Assembly (NCBI GenBank): GCA_052161625.1
Contig: CP197412.1
Direction: 5' to 3' (one strand)
Length of the DNA: 64,000 nt
DNA from: JBKCUI01 sp052161625
Lineage (GTDB): Bacteria; Planctomycetota; Planctomycetia; Pirellulales; Pirellulaceae
The position numbers and the translations under genes were made by a program. This document shows positions 45,701 through 53,296 of the stretch, one piece after another (positions within the stretch are counted from its first letter, which is position 1; the number at the start of each line of letters is the position of its first letter). The notes beneath the pieces are model-generated. The model saw only the letters and a program-made list of their open reading frames with translations. It searched no databases and was not told where the DNA came from.

Positions 45701-45987
45701 CAATAGGTTTGGAGGAAGTCGAGGTAGGGGGTCTCTCGAAGCTTGTCCTCCACTTCCTCGGCGACTTGCTCCTGTATTTCCTTTGACGTGGCCCCTGGCC
45801 AAGTAGCTGTTACGACCCCGGTTTTGATAGTGAACGAAGGGTCCTCCGCGCGACCCATGCTGAGATAGGCTTGCAACCCTGCAGCCCCGAACGCCAACAT
45901 GAGGAAAGAGATAAAAGCGGGGTGCGTGACGGCCCAATGGGATAGGTTGAATATCCCAGGACGCCTCGATTCGTCGGTTGTGCTCAT
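42775..45987 (-). CDS. RND efflux transporter, inner-membrane pump
   Basis: The 1,070-residue product has the AcrB/HAE1 layout with 12 transmembrane helices and two large periplasmic loops. The proton-relay aspartates are in GLLVDDAIIAVE, after the ALILAL segment. It opens with WAVTHPAFISFLMLAFGAAG and has GRAEDPSFTIKTGVVTATWPGAT. It belongs to the HAE1-like group with a TetR-controlled adaptor. The adaptor gene precedes by 1 nt; no outer-membrane TolC-type gene is in the window. The stop falls at the edge of the tandem array. Confidence 0.93.
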   Translation of the reverse strand: MSTTDESRRPGIFNLSHWAVTHPAFISFLMLAFGAAGLQAYLSMGRAEDPSFTIKTGVVTATWPGATSKEIQEQVAEEVEDKLRETPYLDFLQTYCLPDRMQTLVQLKDHTPPKQVADIWYQVRKKLGDIESRMPQGVVGPYVNDEYGDVYSAIYAFHGDDFSYAELKRVAETTRKRLLRVADVEKVDLVGDQDERIYIEFSHQKLATLGVSPQAIFDSIQKQNALVRSGSIDTSNDRIHVRVARDFDGVSQIQEVPVLGNGRVFRLKDIAEVKRGYEDPSLFKLRFNSKPAVAVGVVMTKGGNVLTLGKQLESAMEEITAQMPVGMHMGNIAFQPHVVEESVGEFIQSFVEALVIVLIVSFLSLGLRTGIVVALSVPLVLAISLMIMNAIGMNLDRISLGALILALGLLVDDAIIAVEMMAVKMEEGWNRVDAAGFAWRSTAFPMLSGTLITMAGFLPVGFARSAAGEYAGGIFWVVGITLIVSWFVAVIFTPHLGVQLLPDFKKGKDHGEHVPFQTPFHRALRWLIRGCVKRPYAVVSITVAMFIAALFGFTRLQQQFFPLSSRTELMVDVRLHEGSSIQATEAMIQSVEQRISPLLTADGENEPLIQHFTSYVGAGSARFFLALNPDLPNPSFGKIVIQTTSVYAREELRTRLKKLFEQDGQFADASVRVLRLEFGPPTGYPVQFRVIGPDPSTVRRLAKDVRQVMRSDPAVIDVNLEWDEPAKSVQVDIDQDRARLMGLTPQEVELGLETLLSGTTVSQFRDGTETIPVVARAIKSERASIETLGNLTLFTPTGKVVPIEQVGKIRPTFEEPIVWRRNQERMLTVRCDVADGFQAPDVTNRIEKELSELKSSLPPGYRIEAGGAAEESVKANKALFAMFPPMILIMLTLLMSQVHSFKKMILIFGIAPLGLIGAVASLHFFNAPFGFVALLGVIALAGMDMRNSVILVDQIEQDIAGGLNEWDAVIESSVRRARPVILTAATAILAMIPLTRSVFWGPMAMAIMGGLSIATFLTLVNLPALYVLFFRIKPSLSTEASPVVNGQVHPHVPTGQESGNESPRPTPAFG

Positions 45988-45988
45988 G

Positions 45989-47122
45989 TTATTGGGAGTT
46001 CCAGACGCGAACTCTTACCTTTTCATCAATGCGCTGAACTCCAGCGCTCACCACTAGATCGTTTGGCCGGAGAGGACCGCGAACCATCGCGGTATCGTTA
46101 CGAATTTGCGCGACTTCAATCGGAATCGCTTCGACGCTCCCGTCTTGCTCGCGAATGCGCCAGACGACGGCCTCGTCCAAGCTGTTACCAATCGCTGCCG
46201 TAGGGATTGGAATATCGCTTGGGTTCGAATCAAAAAGATGCACCGTCGCTGTCATACCAATCGAGAGTTTCGAAGCGCTTTCTGGAAGCGTGAATTTGGC
46301 ATCGTAGGTTCGCGAAATCGGGTCAGCGATGGGCGCGATCTCGCGGAGTTTGGCAGGAAAGCGAGCGTCTGGCTGCGACCATATGGAGATCGTAGGTCGT
46401 CGGTTTCGGACCAGGTCCAAGCGATTCTCGGGAATGCTGATAACCGCTTCCAGCTCTTCCCCTTGCATGAGTTGCAGTACGGTTTGTCCGACGTTCACGA
46501 CCTGTCCGGACTCTCCCTGAATTGCTGTGACAAGCCCGTCAAAGTCAGCTCGCAGCTCGCAATAGTCGCGTTGATTTTGAGCCAGCTCCAGCCGTTTGCG
46601 GGCGGAATCCAACCGAGCTTGAGAGACATCTCTCGCTGCCAAACTCAGGTCGTATTCGGAAAGGCTCACAGCACCAGTACTGCGAAGTTGCAGAAGTCTC
46701 TTTTCTTCGGCGGCGGCTTGGGTGAATGTCGATTGAGCGGAGATAAGGTCGGATTCCGCGACTCGGAGGTTCAAGTCATAGTCGGTCGGATCCAAACTGA
46801 ATAGCAAGTCCCCTTGTTTGACGCAATCACCAAGTTCGATATGCCGCTGGGCCACCTTTCCTGCCACTCGGAATCCCACTGAAGTTTGGTAACGCGGTTG
46901 AACAGAACCGGTAAAGGAGACTTCGGAATCCGAAGGTCCGTCGGTTGGGATGCGATAGGCTCGCACCACCAACTCCGATCCGTTTTGCTCTAACTCGCTC
47001 ACATACTTGGTCGGGACGCGGTGATCTCCGTGGCTGAAATTGTGATAGGCGAATGCAGCTCCCATTCCGCTAGCAGCGATTCCTAGTGCGATCATCAAGA
47101 TACTTTTGCGATGGAATCTCAT
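45989..47122 (-). CDS. RND periplasmic adaptor (membrane fusion) protein
   Basis: The 377-residue product has an N-terminal membrane anchor (ILMIALGIAASGMGAAFAYH), a lipoyl-like region split by a coiled-coil hairpin (VGFRVAGKVAQRHIELGDCVKQGDLLFSLD ... FDGLVTAIQGESGQVVNVGQTVLQL) and beta-barrel domains. The ATG at 47122 overlaps the TetR stop (ATGA), so translation is coupled. It joins the pump at 42775 to an outer-membrane channel encoded elsewhere. Confidence 0.92.
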   Translation of the reverse strand: MRFHRKSILMIALGIAASGMGAAFAYHNFSHGDHRVPTKYVSELEQNGSELVVRAYRIPTDGPSDSEVSFTGSVQPRYQTSVGFRVAGKVAQRHIELGDCVKQGDLLFSLDPTDYDLNLRVAESDLISAQSTFTQAAAEEKRLLQLRSTGAVSLSEYDLSLAARDVSQARLDSARKRLELAQNQRDYCELRADFDGLVTAIQGESGQVVNVGQTVLQLMQGEELEAVISIPENRLDLVRNRRPTISIWSQPDARFPAKLREIAPIADPISRTYDAKFTLPESASKLSIGMTATVHLFDSNPSDIPIPTAAIGNSLDEAVVWRIREQDGSVEAIPIEVAQIRNDTAMVRGPLRPNDLVVSAGVQRIDEKVRVRVWNSQ

Positions 47123-47865
47123 GGTGCAACCGTTTGTCTTTCCGCTTGAATCGAGCGAAATTCGGGTAGAAGTTTTTGAAGCAAATCGTGCATGTGGGAC
47201 TGGTACTCGGACCAGTTCATCAGCGGCTGCCATGCGAACCCGTTGAGCAAATTCAAACAGTGAGCTCGGATGGCAATCACTGGATCGTAAATTCCAATCG
47301 ACGCCAGCGAAGGGCTGGACCGGGTCAAGATCTGACTCCCGTATACGAGGGCCCAAAGGCCAAAGACAAACTCAGGAGGCGAGAGGGGGGCGGGTACCGT
47401 TAGCTCCCCTGCGGTGACTCCATCGGCGACCACGGAAGAGACGAGGGCCATGCAGTTCCCTTCGCACTCGCGGATCAACGCCTGCCGCTGCTCGGAGGTC
47501 TTGTCCCAGATGTTGTTGTTTCGGACCCACTGCTCCACGAGGAAGTCGTCGCTGCATTGCTCCGTGAAAAACTCGCACGCCGCCCCGACCGCCATCATGC
47601 GGACCCGACTGCTGGCCGAGGTCGCAATCGCCCTCTCGAACAACGAACGACGCAGCTGCATCGCCTCCACCGCCAAAGCCAAAACGATTTCTTCTTTGTT
47701 CGGAAAGTGGTTGTAAATCGTCCCCTTGGCATATTCCATCTGAGCTGCCACCCGGTCCATGCTGAGGGCTTGAAACCCCTCCCGAAGCAGGATCGGACGG
47801 GAAACCCTCAGGATTTCTGCCGAGCGACGTTCCATTTCTCTTTGTTTTCTTGTTAGTTCGACCAT
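47119..47865 (-). CDS. TetR/AcrR-family transcriptional regulator
   Basis: The 248-residue product has an N-terminal helix-turn-helix (ALSMDRVAAQMEYAKGTIYNHFPNKEEI, about residues 33-60) and a ligand-binding C-terminal domain. It is the first gene of the operon tetR-adaptor-pump, which is unlike the common divergent arrangement, so it probably represses its own operon. A palindrome lies just upstream of its start between promoter-like elements. Confidence 0.92.
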   Translation of the reverse strand: MVELTRKQREMERRSAEILRVSRPILLREGFQALSMDRVAAQMEYAKGTIYNHFPNKEEIVLALAVEAMQLRRSLFERAIATSASSRVRMMAVGAACEFFTEQCSDDFLVEQWVRNNNIWDKTSEQRQALIRECEGNCMALVSSVVADGVTAGELTVPAPLSPPEFVFGLWALVYGSQILTRSSPSLASIGIYDPVIAIRAHCLNLLNGFAWQPLMNWSEYQSHMHDLLQKLLPEFRSIQAERQTVAP

Positions 47866-47872
47866 GAAGTCA

Positions 47873-47900
47873 TTTTTTGACGAGTCGTCAGAAAAGTCAA
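47873..47900 (-). promoter_or_regulatory. Promoter with TetR-type palindromic operator
   Basis: A perfect 13-bp palindrome with a central base (tgacga-g-tcgtca) lies at 47878-47890. Its arms extend to 47873-47895 with one mismatched pair. On the minus strand TTGACT (47895-47900) is a good -35. After 17 bp, AAAAAT is a weaker -10, so the palindrome lies in the spacer, where a bound repressor would block RNA polymerase. It is 13 nt before the tetR ATG. Confidence 0.65.
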
Positions 47901-48050
47901 TGGAATTTTCGGCAGTTTTGGGCCAAGGGCTTGAGCGGGGACTAGAATTTCGTGTAATCCGGTTTCCCTGTGCAAAGGCCCGGAGTTTTTGAGATGGTCG
48001 AAGACCAACCTGCGGCGTTGGTCATCCCTTAACGTGAGTGAGATTTGGCG

Positions 48051-48977
48051 ATGCGATTTTGGTGCAAGGTCCTGGTTGCGGCGTCGTTGGTAGGTAGTGT
48101 GGGGGCGGTTCAAGCCCAGGAGACGAAGCAGCGGAACGGAAAAAAAACTTCTTCGGCTCCCGCCCAGGAAGTCAAGGTGGAAGCGACGGAAACAAAACCG
48201 CTCTTTCTCCGAGTCGATAAGGAAGGGACGGAACCTCGCGCGTTGCAAGTGGCCATCGCCAAATACGAAATCGTCTCGGGGCCTTTCCAAGGCGCCACGG
48301 TCGATTTGATCGGCGCAGTGCACGTCGGGACCAAGCAGTACTACAGCGACTTGAACCAGCGATTCCGCAACTACGATTCGGTTCTCTATGAATTGGTTGC
48401 CGATCCGGAAGTGAACAAACCAAATCAACGAGCCGAAGGAGGCTTCAATCCCATCAGCGGTCTTCAGACGGGTATGAAAGAGGCGCTGGAGTTGAGCTTC
48501 CAACTCGATGAAGTCGATTACTCCCCCAGCAACTTCGTGCACGCCGATATGAGTCCTGGGGAATTCGGCGAGGACATGAAAAAGCGCAAGGACGGTTTTC
48601 TAGGCATGTTTGCACGCATGATGGGAGCCGGGTTGGCGGTCCAGGCGAGCAAAAAGGGGCAGCAACAACAAGCCGACATGATGGCCGCGATGATTTCCAA
48701 AGACCCGATTCGTTTGCGCCGCGTGATGGCGGAGCAATTCGAATCCATGGAAGGCCAAATGGCGGGGCTTGCGGACAAGGATGGCAAAAGCACGTTGCTC
48801 ACCGAACGGAATCGCAAAGCATTTGAAGTCCTTCAATCCGAGTTAGAAAATGGAAAGCGAAAGCTGTCTGTCTTTTACGGAGCAGCACACTTGAACGATA
48901 TGCACGATCGGCTCTTGAGGGACTTTCAAGCCAAACCGGTCTCCACCGAATGGGTCGACGCTTGGCCCCTCCGCTAA
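48051..48977 (+). CDS. Exported TraB/GumN/Tiki-like protein
   Basis: The 308-residue product has a signal peptide ending VQAQ. Its body resembles the TraB/GumN/Tiki fold: VDLIGAVHVGTKQYYSDLNQRF (conserved GxxH), YDSVLYELV, LLTERNRKA, and KLSVFYGAAHLNDMHDRLL at the C-terminus. Tiki relatives are metalloproteases and the bacterial ones are poorly studied. The ATG at 48051 is preferred to a TTG at 48045. It is divergent from the RND operon. Confidence 0.75.
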   Translation: MRFWCKVLVAASLVGSVGAVQAQETKQRNGKKTSSAPAQEVKVEATETKPLFLRVDKEGTEPRALQVAIAKYEIVSGPFQGATVDLIGAVHVGTKQYYSDLNQRFRNYDSVLYELVADPEVNKPNQRAEGGFNPISGLQTGMKEALELSFQLDEVDYSPSNFVHADMSPGEFGEDMKKRKDGFLGMFARMMGAGLAVQASKKGQQQQADMMAAMISKDPIRLRRVMAEQFESMEGQMAGLADKDGKSTLLTERNRKAFEVLQSELENGKRKLSVFYGAAHLNDMHDRLLRDFQAKPVSTEWVDAWPLR

Positions 48978-48982
48978 CCCGC

Positions 48983-49053
48983 GTTCGTTTACCCCTCAGC
49001 CGATAGGCGTACTGCCGTTTTCGTTTAACAGTCAGCCGATAGGCGTACTCCCG
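48983..49053. repeat. Two tandem ~36-bp repeats at the 3' end of the DUF790 gene
   Basis: The word tcagccgataggcgtact occurs at 48996-49013 and 49032-49049, with similar ttcgttta sequence before each. The second copy contains the stop codon and last residues (STPIG) of the DUF790 protein. It looks like a dispersed element inserted at, or recruited to, the gene end. Confidence 0.75.
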
Positions 49054-50270
49054 CGCTCGCGCAAAGACTCCAAGAATCCAACCAGCTTCGATACTTGAAT
49101 TCTCCTTTTGAATTCCAGTACTGCGTGCTTCGGTGCATGTTCTAGTTTCGAAGCCACGCTCGATTGGACCAAAAGCACAATCGGCTGATCGGGGAAGAGA
49201 TCGATCATCCGTTGTTTGTGTGCCAAGTACTCCGGTGTCCAGAATCCGACAATCTCGATGTGCACGCGTTTTCCTGACACGTGGATTGCTTCAAAATCCG
49301 GCACGAAAACGTGCTGTCCCTCATGAAGTATCTGCGTTTCACGAAAGAGGCTCCAGCCTTTCGTATCAGACTGCAACCAGTCGGCAAAGAATTGTTCTTC
49401 CAGCTGGGAATCGAACTCGTTCCCTGGATCTGTTTCCGATTTCAATTGGCAGTTCGAGTCGATTCGCCAAACGAGCTTGCCCCATTTGGGTTTCCGAATC
49501 CAAGCTTCTGCACTCCAGTTCTTGCATGCGAGCAGACCAGGTAGGAATTTGGCGAGTGCCACTCCGTAGCGAGTGGTCCTTTGCAGCAAGGACGCTGGGC
49601 CATCGAAGTGAATACGATAGCTCACGCCCTGTCGCTCGATCCGATGCATCAATCTCGCTAGTTTGGCATATCGCAAGACCTCTTTGATGTCGTCTTGTGC
49701 AACGACTGTTAGCCCCAATGCGTCGTAGAGTACTGCCTGCGTTTGCGCGACGTTGTACTTGGCCAATAATCCCGATGGTTCGTCATAGGTGCGAAAAGAT
49801 TGCAATCGATGGTTTTCGGGGAGATCGAGGAACAGTTTGGATTCGATCTCGCTCCAAGTGGTTTGAAGGATTTCGGCGATGCGATCTTTCGCTACGGAAC
49901 TCGATGTGCCAGTGAGTGTTTTTTGGTTTGCAAGGAGCTCATCCGAGATCGGTTGAAAGGGCGCGGCCAGTCGGAAGACTTGTCGACGAAGTCGGGCCGA
50001 TTCCCCACGCGAGTCGGAAGAGTATTCGGCGCGTTCGTCCAATAGCTTGCAGAAGGCATCGATTCTTTTTGGAGGACATTGCGGGACGTCGACCGAAAGT
50101 TCGTGAATCCGTCGGTGCAGCACTTTGCGGGTCTCGCCGATTCCATTCATGTATATCGCGAGCATCTTCGAGGCAAGCGAGAGGTACTCAGAGTGGGTGG
50201 AACGGGTCAAGCGATCGGGCTGGATCTCACCCTGAACGATCCTTGAGATGGCGAGTTCGCGAGTAAGCAT
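49032..50270 (-). CDS. DUF790 (Bax1-like) nuclease
   Basis: The 412-residue product matches DUF790, the family of the archaeal XPB partner Bax1: MLTRELAISRIVQGEIQP at the start, an alpha-helical middle, and a C-terminal nuclease-like part (FVPDFEAIHVSGKRVHIEIVGFWTPEYLAHK, with the Asp and Glu-X-Val of a PD-(D/E)XK-type site). The ATG at 50270 lies 44 nt inside the helicase gene, indicating translational coupling. Bax1 stimulates XPB and cuts DNA in an archaeal repair reaction. Confidence 0.87.
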   Translation of the reverse strand: MLTRELAISRIVQGEIQPDRLTRSTHSEYLSLASKMLAIYMNGIGETRKVLHRRIHELSVDVPQCPPKRIDAFCKLLDERAEYSSDSRGESARLRRQVFRLAAPFQPISDELLANQKTLTGTSSSVAKDRIAEILQTTWSEIESKLFLDLPENHRLQSFRTYDEPSGLLAKYNVAQTQAVLYDALGLTVVAQDDIKEVLRYAKLARLMHRIERQGVSYRIHFDGPASLLQRTTRYGVALAKFLPGLLACKNWSAEAWIRKPKWGKLVWRIDSNCQLKSETDPGNEFDSQLEEQFFADWLQSDTKGWSLFRETQILHEGQHVFVPDFEAIHVSGKRVHIEIVGFWTPEYLAHKQRMIDLFPDQPIVLLVQSSVASKLEHAPKHAVLEFKRRIQVSKLVGFLESLRERGSTPIG

Positions 50271-51708
50271 CGTTCTTTCGACGTGTTCTGGACTTCTTGA
50301 TTTCGTTGGTGTTGTGACAGACGACTTCGTAGAGGATGGCGCGCTCGTTACCGGTTTTGCGAAGGATCCGTCCAAGCCGCTGTTGCGATTGCCGGTTCGA
50401 AGCCAACCCTCCGATCACGACCGCCACTTTGACCGCCGGGATGTCGACACCTTCATCCAAAATCTGATTGGCCACAATCGCAGGATAGAGACCATCTCGC
50501 AATCCATCTAAGTAGTCAAGCCGTTCCTTCTTTCCGCAATGGCTGAGAAGGCAAGGGATCAGGAATCTTAAAGAAACCTCCCTCGCCATCGCATTGGAGC
50601 CCGCGAAGATGATCATCGGAGTTCCGTGATGAAGCCGGAGTAGGTCGTCGATCACTCGCAATTTCTCCACCGCTCGATCCTCGATCGATTGCTTCTCACG
50701 GTGGGCTAACAGAATGTGGTGGGCTCGTGGATCGTCGATCGCCTCAGTAAAAAGTTGTTGCCATTGGAAGCGATCGTCTTCCTGCTGTCGCTCGTATACA
50801 AACATCGCAATATCTTTGGCCAACTGGTCATATCGGCTTCGCTCTTCTGGTTGCAGTTGGACGCGTATGCGAAAGACATCGTAGTCGGCCAAACTCTTCC
50901 CGCGGACTTCGTTGATCGAGAGTTGGTAAACTACCGGGCCGATTAGATCGCGAAGAGTTGCGAAACGTAGGGTGCTTTGGTCGAGTGTGGCTGTAAGACC
51001 TAATCGCTTGGGAGCAATCGTCATGCGAGCTGCGTCGCCACGCGTGGCGCCGGGTAGATGGTGACATTCATCGAAAATAATGAATTGGAAGCGGTCCCCT
51101 AGCTTTGGCATGTGGATACACGCGCTATCGTAGGTTGTGACCGATATCGGCTTGATTCGGAACGTGTTATCGCCGATGACCCCTGCGTCGTAGTCGAGGC
51201 CGTGCGCAATGCGTCGATGCCATTGGTACATCAAGTCGCGGATGGGTGCGACGACGAGCGTGCTGCATCGACTGGCGTGTATTGCATGCAACGCGACCTC
51301 CGTTTTGCCAGTACCGGTTGGCATGATCACCATTCCTGCTTCCAGTTGCCGCCAAGCATCGAGAGCCTGTTGCTGTTCGGGGCGGAGCGCTGGTAATCGG
51401 TGTTGCCGAAAGGCGATCGATTGCCATTGCGGGACGTAATCAATCACTCCATAGGGAGCTTGAGCCCATTTGGCTTGGATCGCCCGTTGGATGACCGAGT
51501 AGTGCATCGCCATCGCGCGCCAAACATTCGCCCTATCATCCCAAGTCCACGGATGGTTTCCAAAGAATGTTTGCAACTCTCCTCGACTCCATCGGTCGAG
51601 TGTCAACGTCCCTTGATGGAACTCAAGATGCGATAGGTCTTCGGGTGCATCGATCTGATTTTCTTCCGACGTGTGATCGAAGGAAGGGAGTTCGTCGTTT
51701 GGCATCAT
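50227..51708 (-). CDS. XPB-like superfamily 2 helicase
   Basis: The 493-residue product has motif I PTGTGKTE (130-137), motif II DECHH (213-217), motif III TATL, IIFAGSNAMA (IV), LDEGVDIPAVKVAVVIGG (V) and QQRLGRILRK (VI). The N-terminal part (TLTLDRW, VWRAMAMHYSVIQRAI, RPEQQQALDAW) agrees with archaeal and bacterial XPB. It overlaps the DUF790 gene by 44 nt, the XPB-Bax1 pairing of archaea, where the pair acts in nucleotide excision-like repair. Start is ATG 51708, or the next ATG one codon later. Confidence 0.9.
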   Translation of the reverse strand: MMPNDELPSFDHTSEENQIDAPEDLSHLEFHQGTLTLDRWSRGELQTFFGNHPWTWDDRANVWRAMAMHYSVIQRAIQAKWAQAPYGVIDYVPQWQSIAFRQHRLPALRPEQQQALDAWRQLEAGMVIMPTGTGKTEVALHAIHASRCSTLVVAPIRDLMYQWHRRIAHGLDYDAGVIGDNTFRIKPISVTTYDSACIHMPKLGDRFQFIIFDECHHLPGATRGDAARMTIAPKRLGLTATLDQSTLRFATLRDLIGPVVYQLSINEVRGKSLADYDVFRIRVQLQPEERSRYDQLAKDIAMFVYERQQEDDRFQWQQLFTEAIDDPRAHHILLAHREKQSIEDRAVEKLRVIDDLLRLHHGTPMIIFAGSNAMAREVSLRFLIPCLLSHCGKKERLDYLDGLRDGLYPAIVANQILDEGVDIPAVKVAVVIGGLASNRQSQQRLGRILRKTGNERAILYEVVCHNTNEIKKSRTRRKNDAYSRTRHLKDRSG

Positions 51709-51751
51709 CCATCTATTTTATTCTCGCTAAGTATCGGGGCAGAACCCCATT

Positions 51752-53218
51752 TCACCGTCGATTCCGGAGCGAAATCAGCGAGCCGGCCAGTACGGTAGCG
51801 GCGAGAGCTGGCCCTACCAAGGCAATCATCCAGGCGAAAACATATCGCCAGCCCCAAGAGTGAGTGCTGAAGAATACGATGGCGTGCATGGCCGTCGCAA
51901 CTTCATCGGCAATGACAGCTAACAGTGCAGCGGAAGCCAAAGGAGCCACAAACGTTGCTCGCCGGACAATTCCATGTCCAATTGCGAGTAAGACGACGAC
52001 CATCAAGCAGTCAAACGCAATCCAGAATCGCAATAACGATTCGCTACCGAACCAAAACGGGCCGTCGCATTGGCTCAATAACGTAGTCCAAAGGATGAGA
52101 GCGATGGCTAACACATGAATTGCACGCTGCCACATCGTGATGGAGGCTTGGCGAATTTGAGCAGCAGCGAAGCGAATCGAGGTGTGGTAGGCAAATCCGG
52201 CCGGGTACGATCGCATGAATGCCATCAAGACCGCGATCAGCATCGAGAATTGGAACTTGGGAAAACCTGTGACGTAGACCTCTTCCCATTCATCGGGGCG
52301 GAATTTGGATTTGAAAGCCGCGAGTCCTTCGAAGTTGTAGATCGGTGTAGAGAGTCGCCTGGATAATCCGAACAAGTGCTTGGCCCAGCCGGGCTGTGGG
52401 TAGCGCGAGGAATCGGTGTTGCGTAAGGGAGATAGGCCCAGTGAAGCGTAGGACTTGCTCTCTTCGGCAAGCGATCGCATGGCGGCATCGATCAATGCTT
52501 CGGTGGTCCCGTTCGGAGCGGAGGGAGTACGGATGAGATCCTCCAGAAAAAATCCTTCTCGAGCGTATACGGGAACCAGGGAAAGAAAGCCGACCGGCTC
52601 CCCAGCCTCGTTCGCATCGCCTTGATTCGCTCGGAGGGCGAGGAAGTAACGACGCTCGTGTGCGAACGAAAAGGTCTCGAGATGGACGAGGAAACTCATG
52701 GTGGCCATCCGGTGCGATCTCTGCCATTGACGCATGACCTGTTCGGCTTGTTGGCGAGGCAATGACGTGGCGTCCGCCATCTCCTTAACGGGGACAGGTC
52801 GGACGGTCACACCTTTGCGTTCCGCTCGCCGGCATTGGGAGTCCACCGATTGAACTCGTTTGGGATCGCTCCGCCAAAGCATGGGATTCCAGCAGGGCTG
52901 TTCACCAATCTTGACATGGGTCGCGTGTGTCCCGCACTCGTCGGCAAATCGGGGTACGGTGCCAAAAAAGCAAACTTGATATCCTGCTTGCTTGGCCGCC
53001 TCCACGAACCGCAAGGCGCAGGGGATCAATTGGTCGTGGGGGCAAATCGGAGCACCCGCCGCGACCCAGGTGCCCCAAGCTTTGTAGTAAGCGACCACGC
53101 CCAATTCATTGGGATCGAACCAATACTCGAAGAAGGGTTCGAGCGTCTGGAACGAGGTATTGTTCCAACCATATTGTTGAATGAAGCGAAGTGCTCGCTG
53201 ACGGGTTTCGGTACTCAC
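51752..53218 (-). CDS. DUF2156 (MprF-like GNAT) protein with C-terminal membrane helices
   Basis: The 488-residue product starts with a DUF2156/MprF-type catalytic region (about 1-345): FEYWFDPNELGVVAYYKAWGTWVAAGAP, GYQVCFFGTVPRF, VGFLSLVPVY, EDLIRTPSAPNGTTEALIDA and YNFEGLAAFKSKFRPDEWEEVYV. The last ~140 residues hold about four or five hydrophobic helices. In classical MprF the membrane part precedes the catalytic domain, so the order is inverted. MprF adds Lys or Ala from aminoacyl-tRNA to phosphatidylglycerol; the acceptor here is not known. It lies 43 nt upstream of the XPB gene on the same strand. Confidence 0.8.
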   Translation of the reverse strand: MSTETRQRALRFIQQYGWNNTSFQTLEPFFEYWFDPNELGVVAYYKAWGTWVAAGAPICPHDQLIPCALRFVEAAKQAGYQVCFFGTVPRFADECGTHATHVKIGEQPCWNPMLWRSDPKRVQSVDSQCRRAERKGVTVRPVPVKEMADATSLPRQQAEQVMRQWQRSHRMATMSFLVHLETFSFAHERRYFLALRANQGDANEAGEPVGFLSLVPVYAREGFFLEDLIRTPSAPNGTTEALIDAAMRSLAEESKSYASLGLSPLRNTDSSRYPQPGWAKHLFGLSRRLSTPIYNFEGLAAFKSKFRPDEWEEVYVTGFPKFQFSMLIAVLMAFMRSYPAGFAYHTSIRFAAAQIRQASITMWQRAIHVLAIALILWTTLLSQCDGPFWFGSESLLRFWIAFDCLMVVVLLAIGHGIVRRATFVAPLASAALLAVIADEVATAMHAIVFFSTHSWGWRYVFAWMIALVGPALAATVLAGSLISLRNRR

Positions 53219-53296
53219 CCCCTAGAAGATAGCAAAAGGAACCCCATTCAGCGAAGTCCCCACTGAACGAGCATTCGAATTTTCGGCAACGACTAC

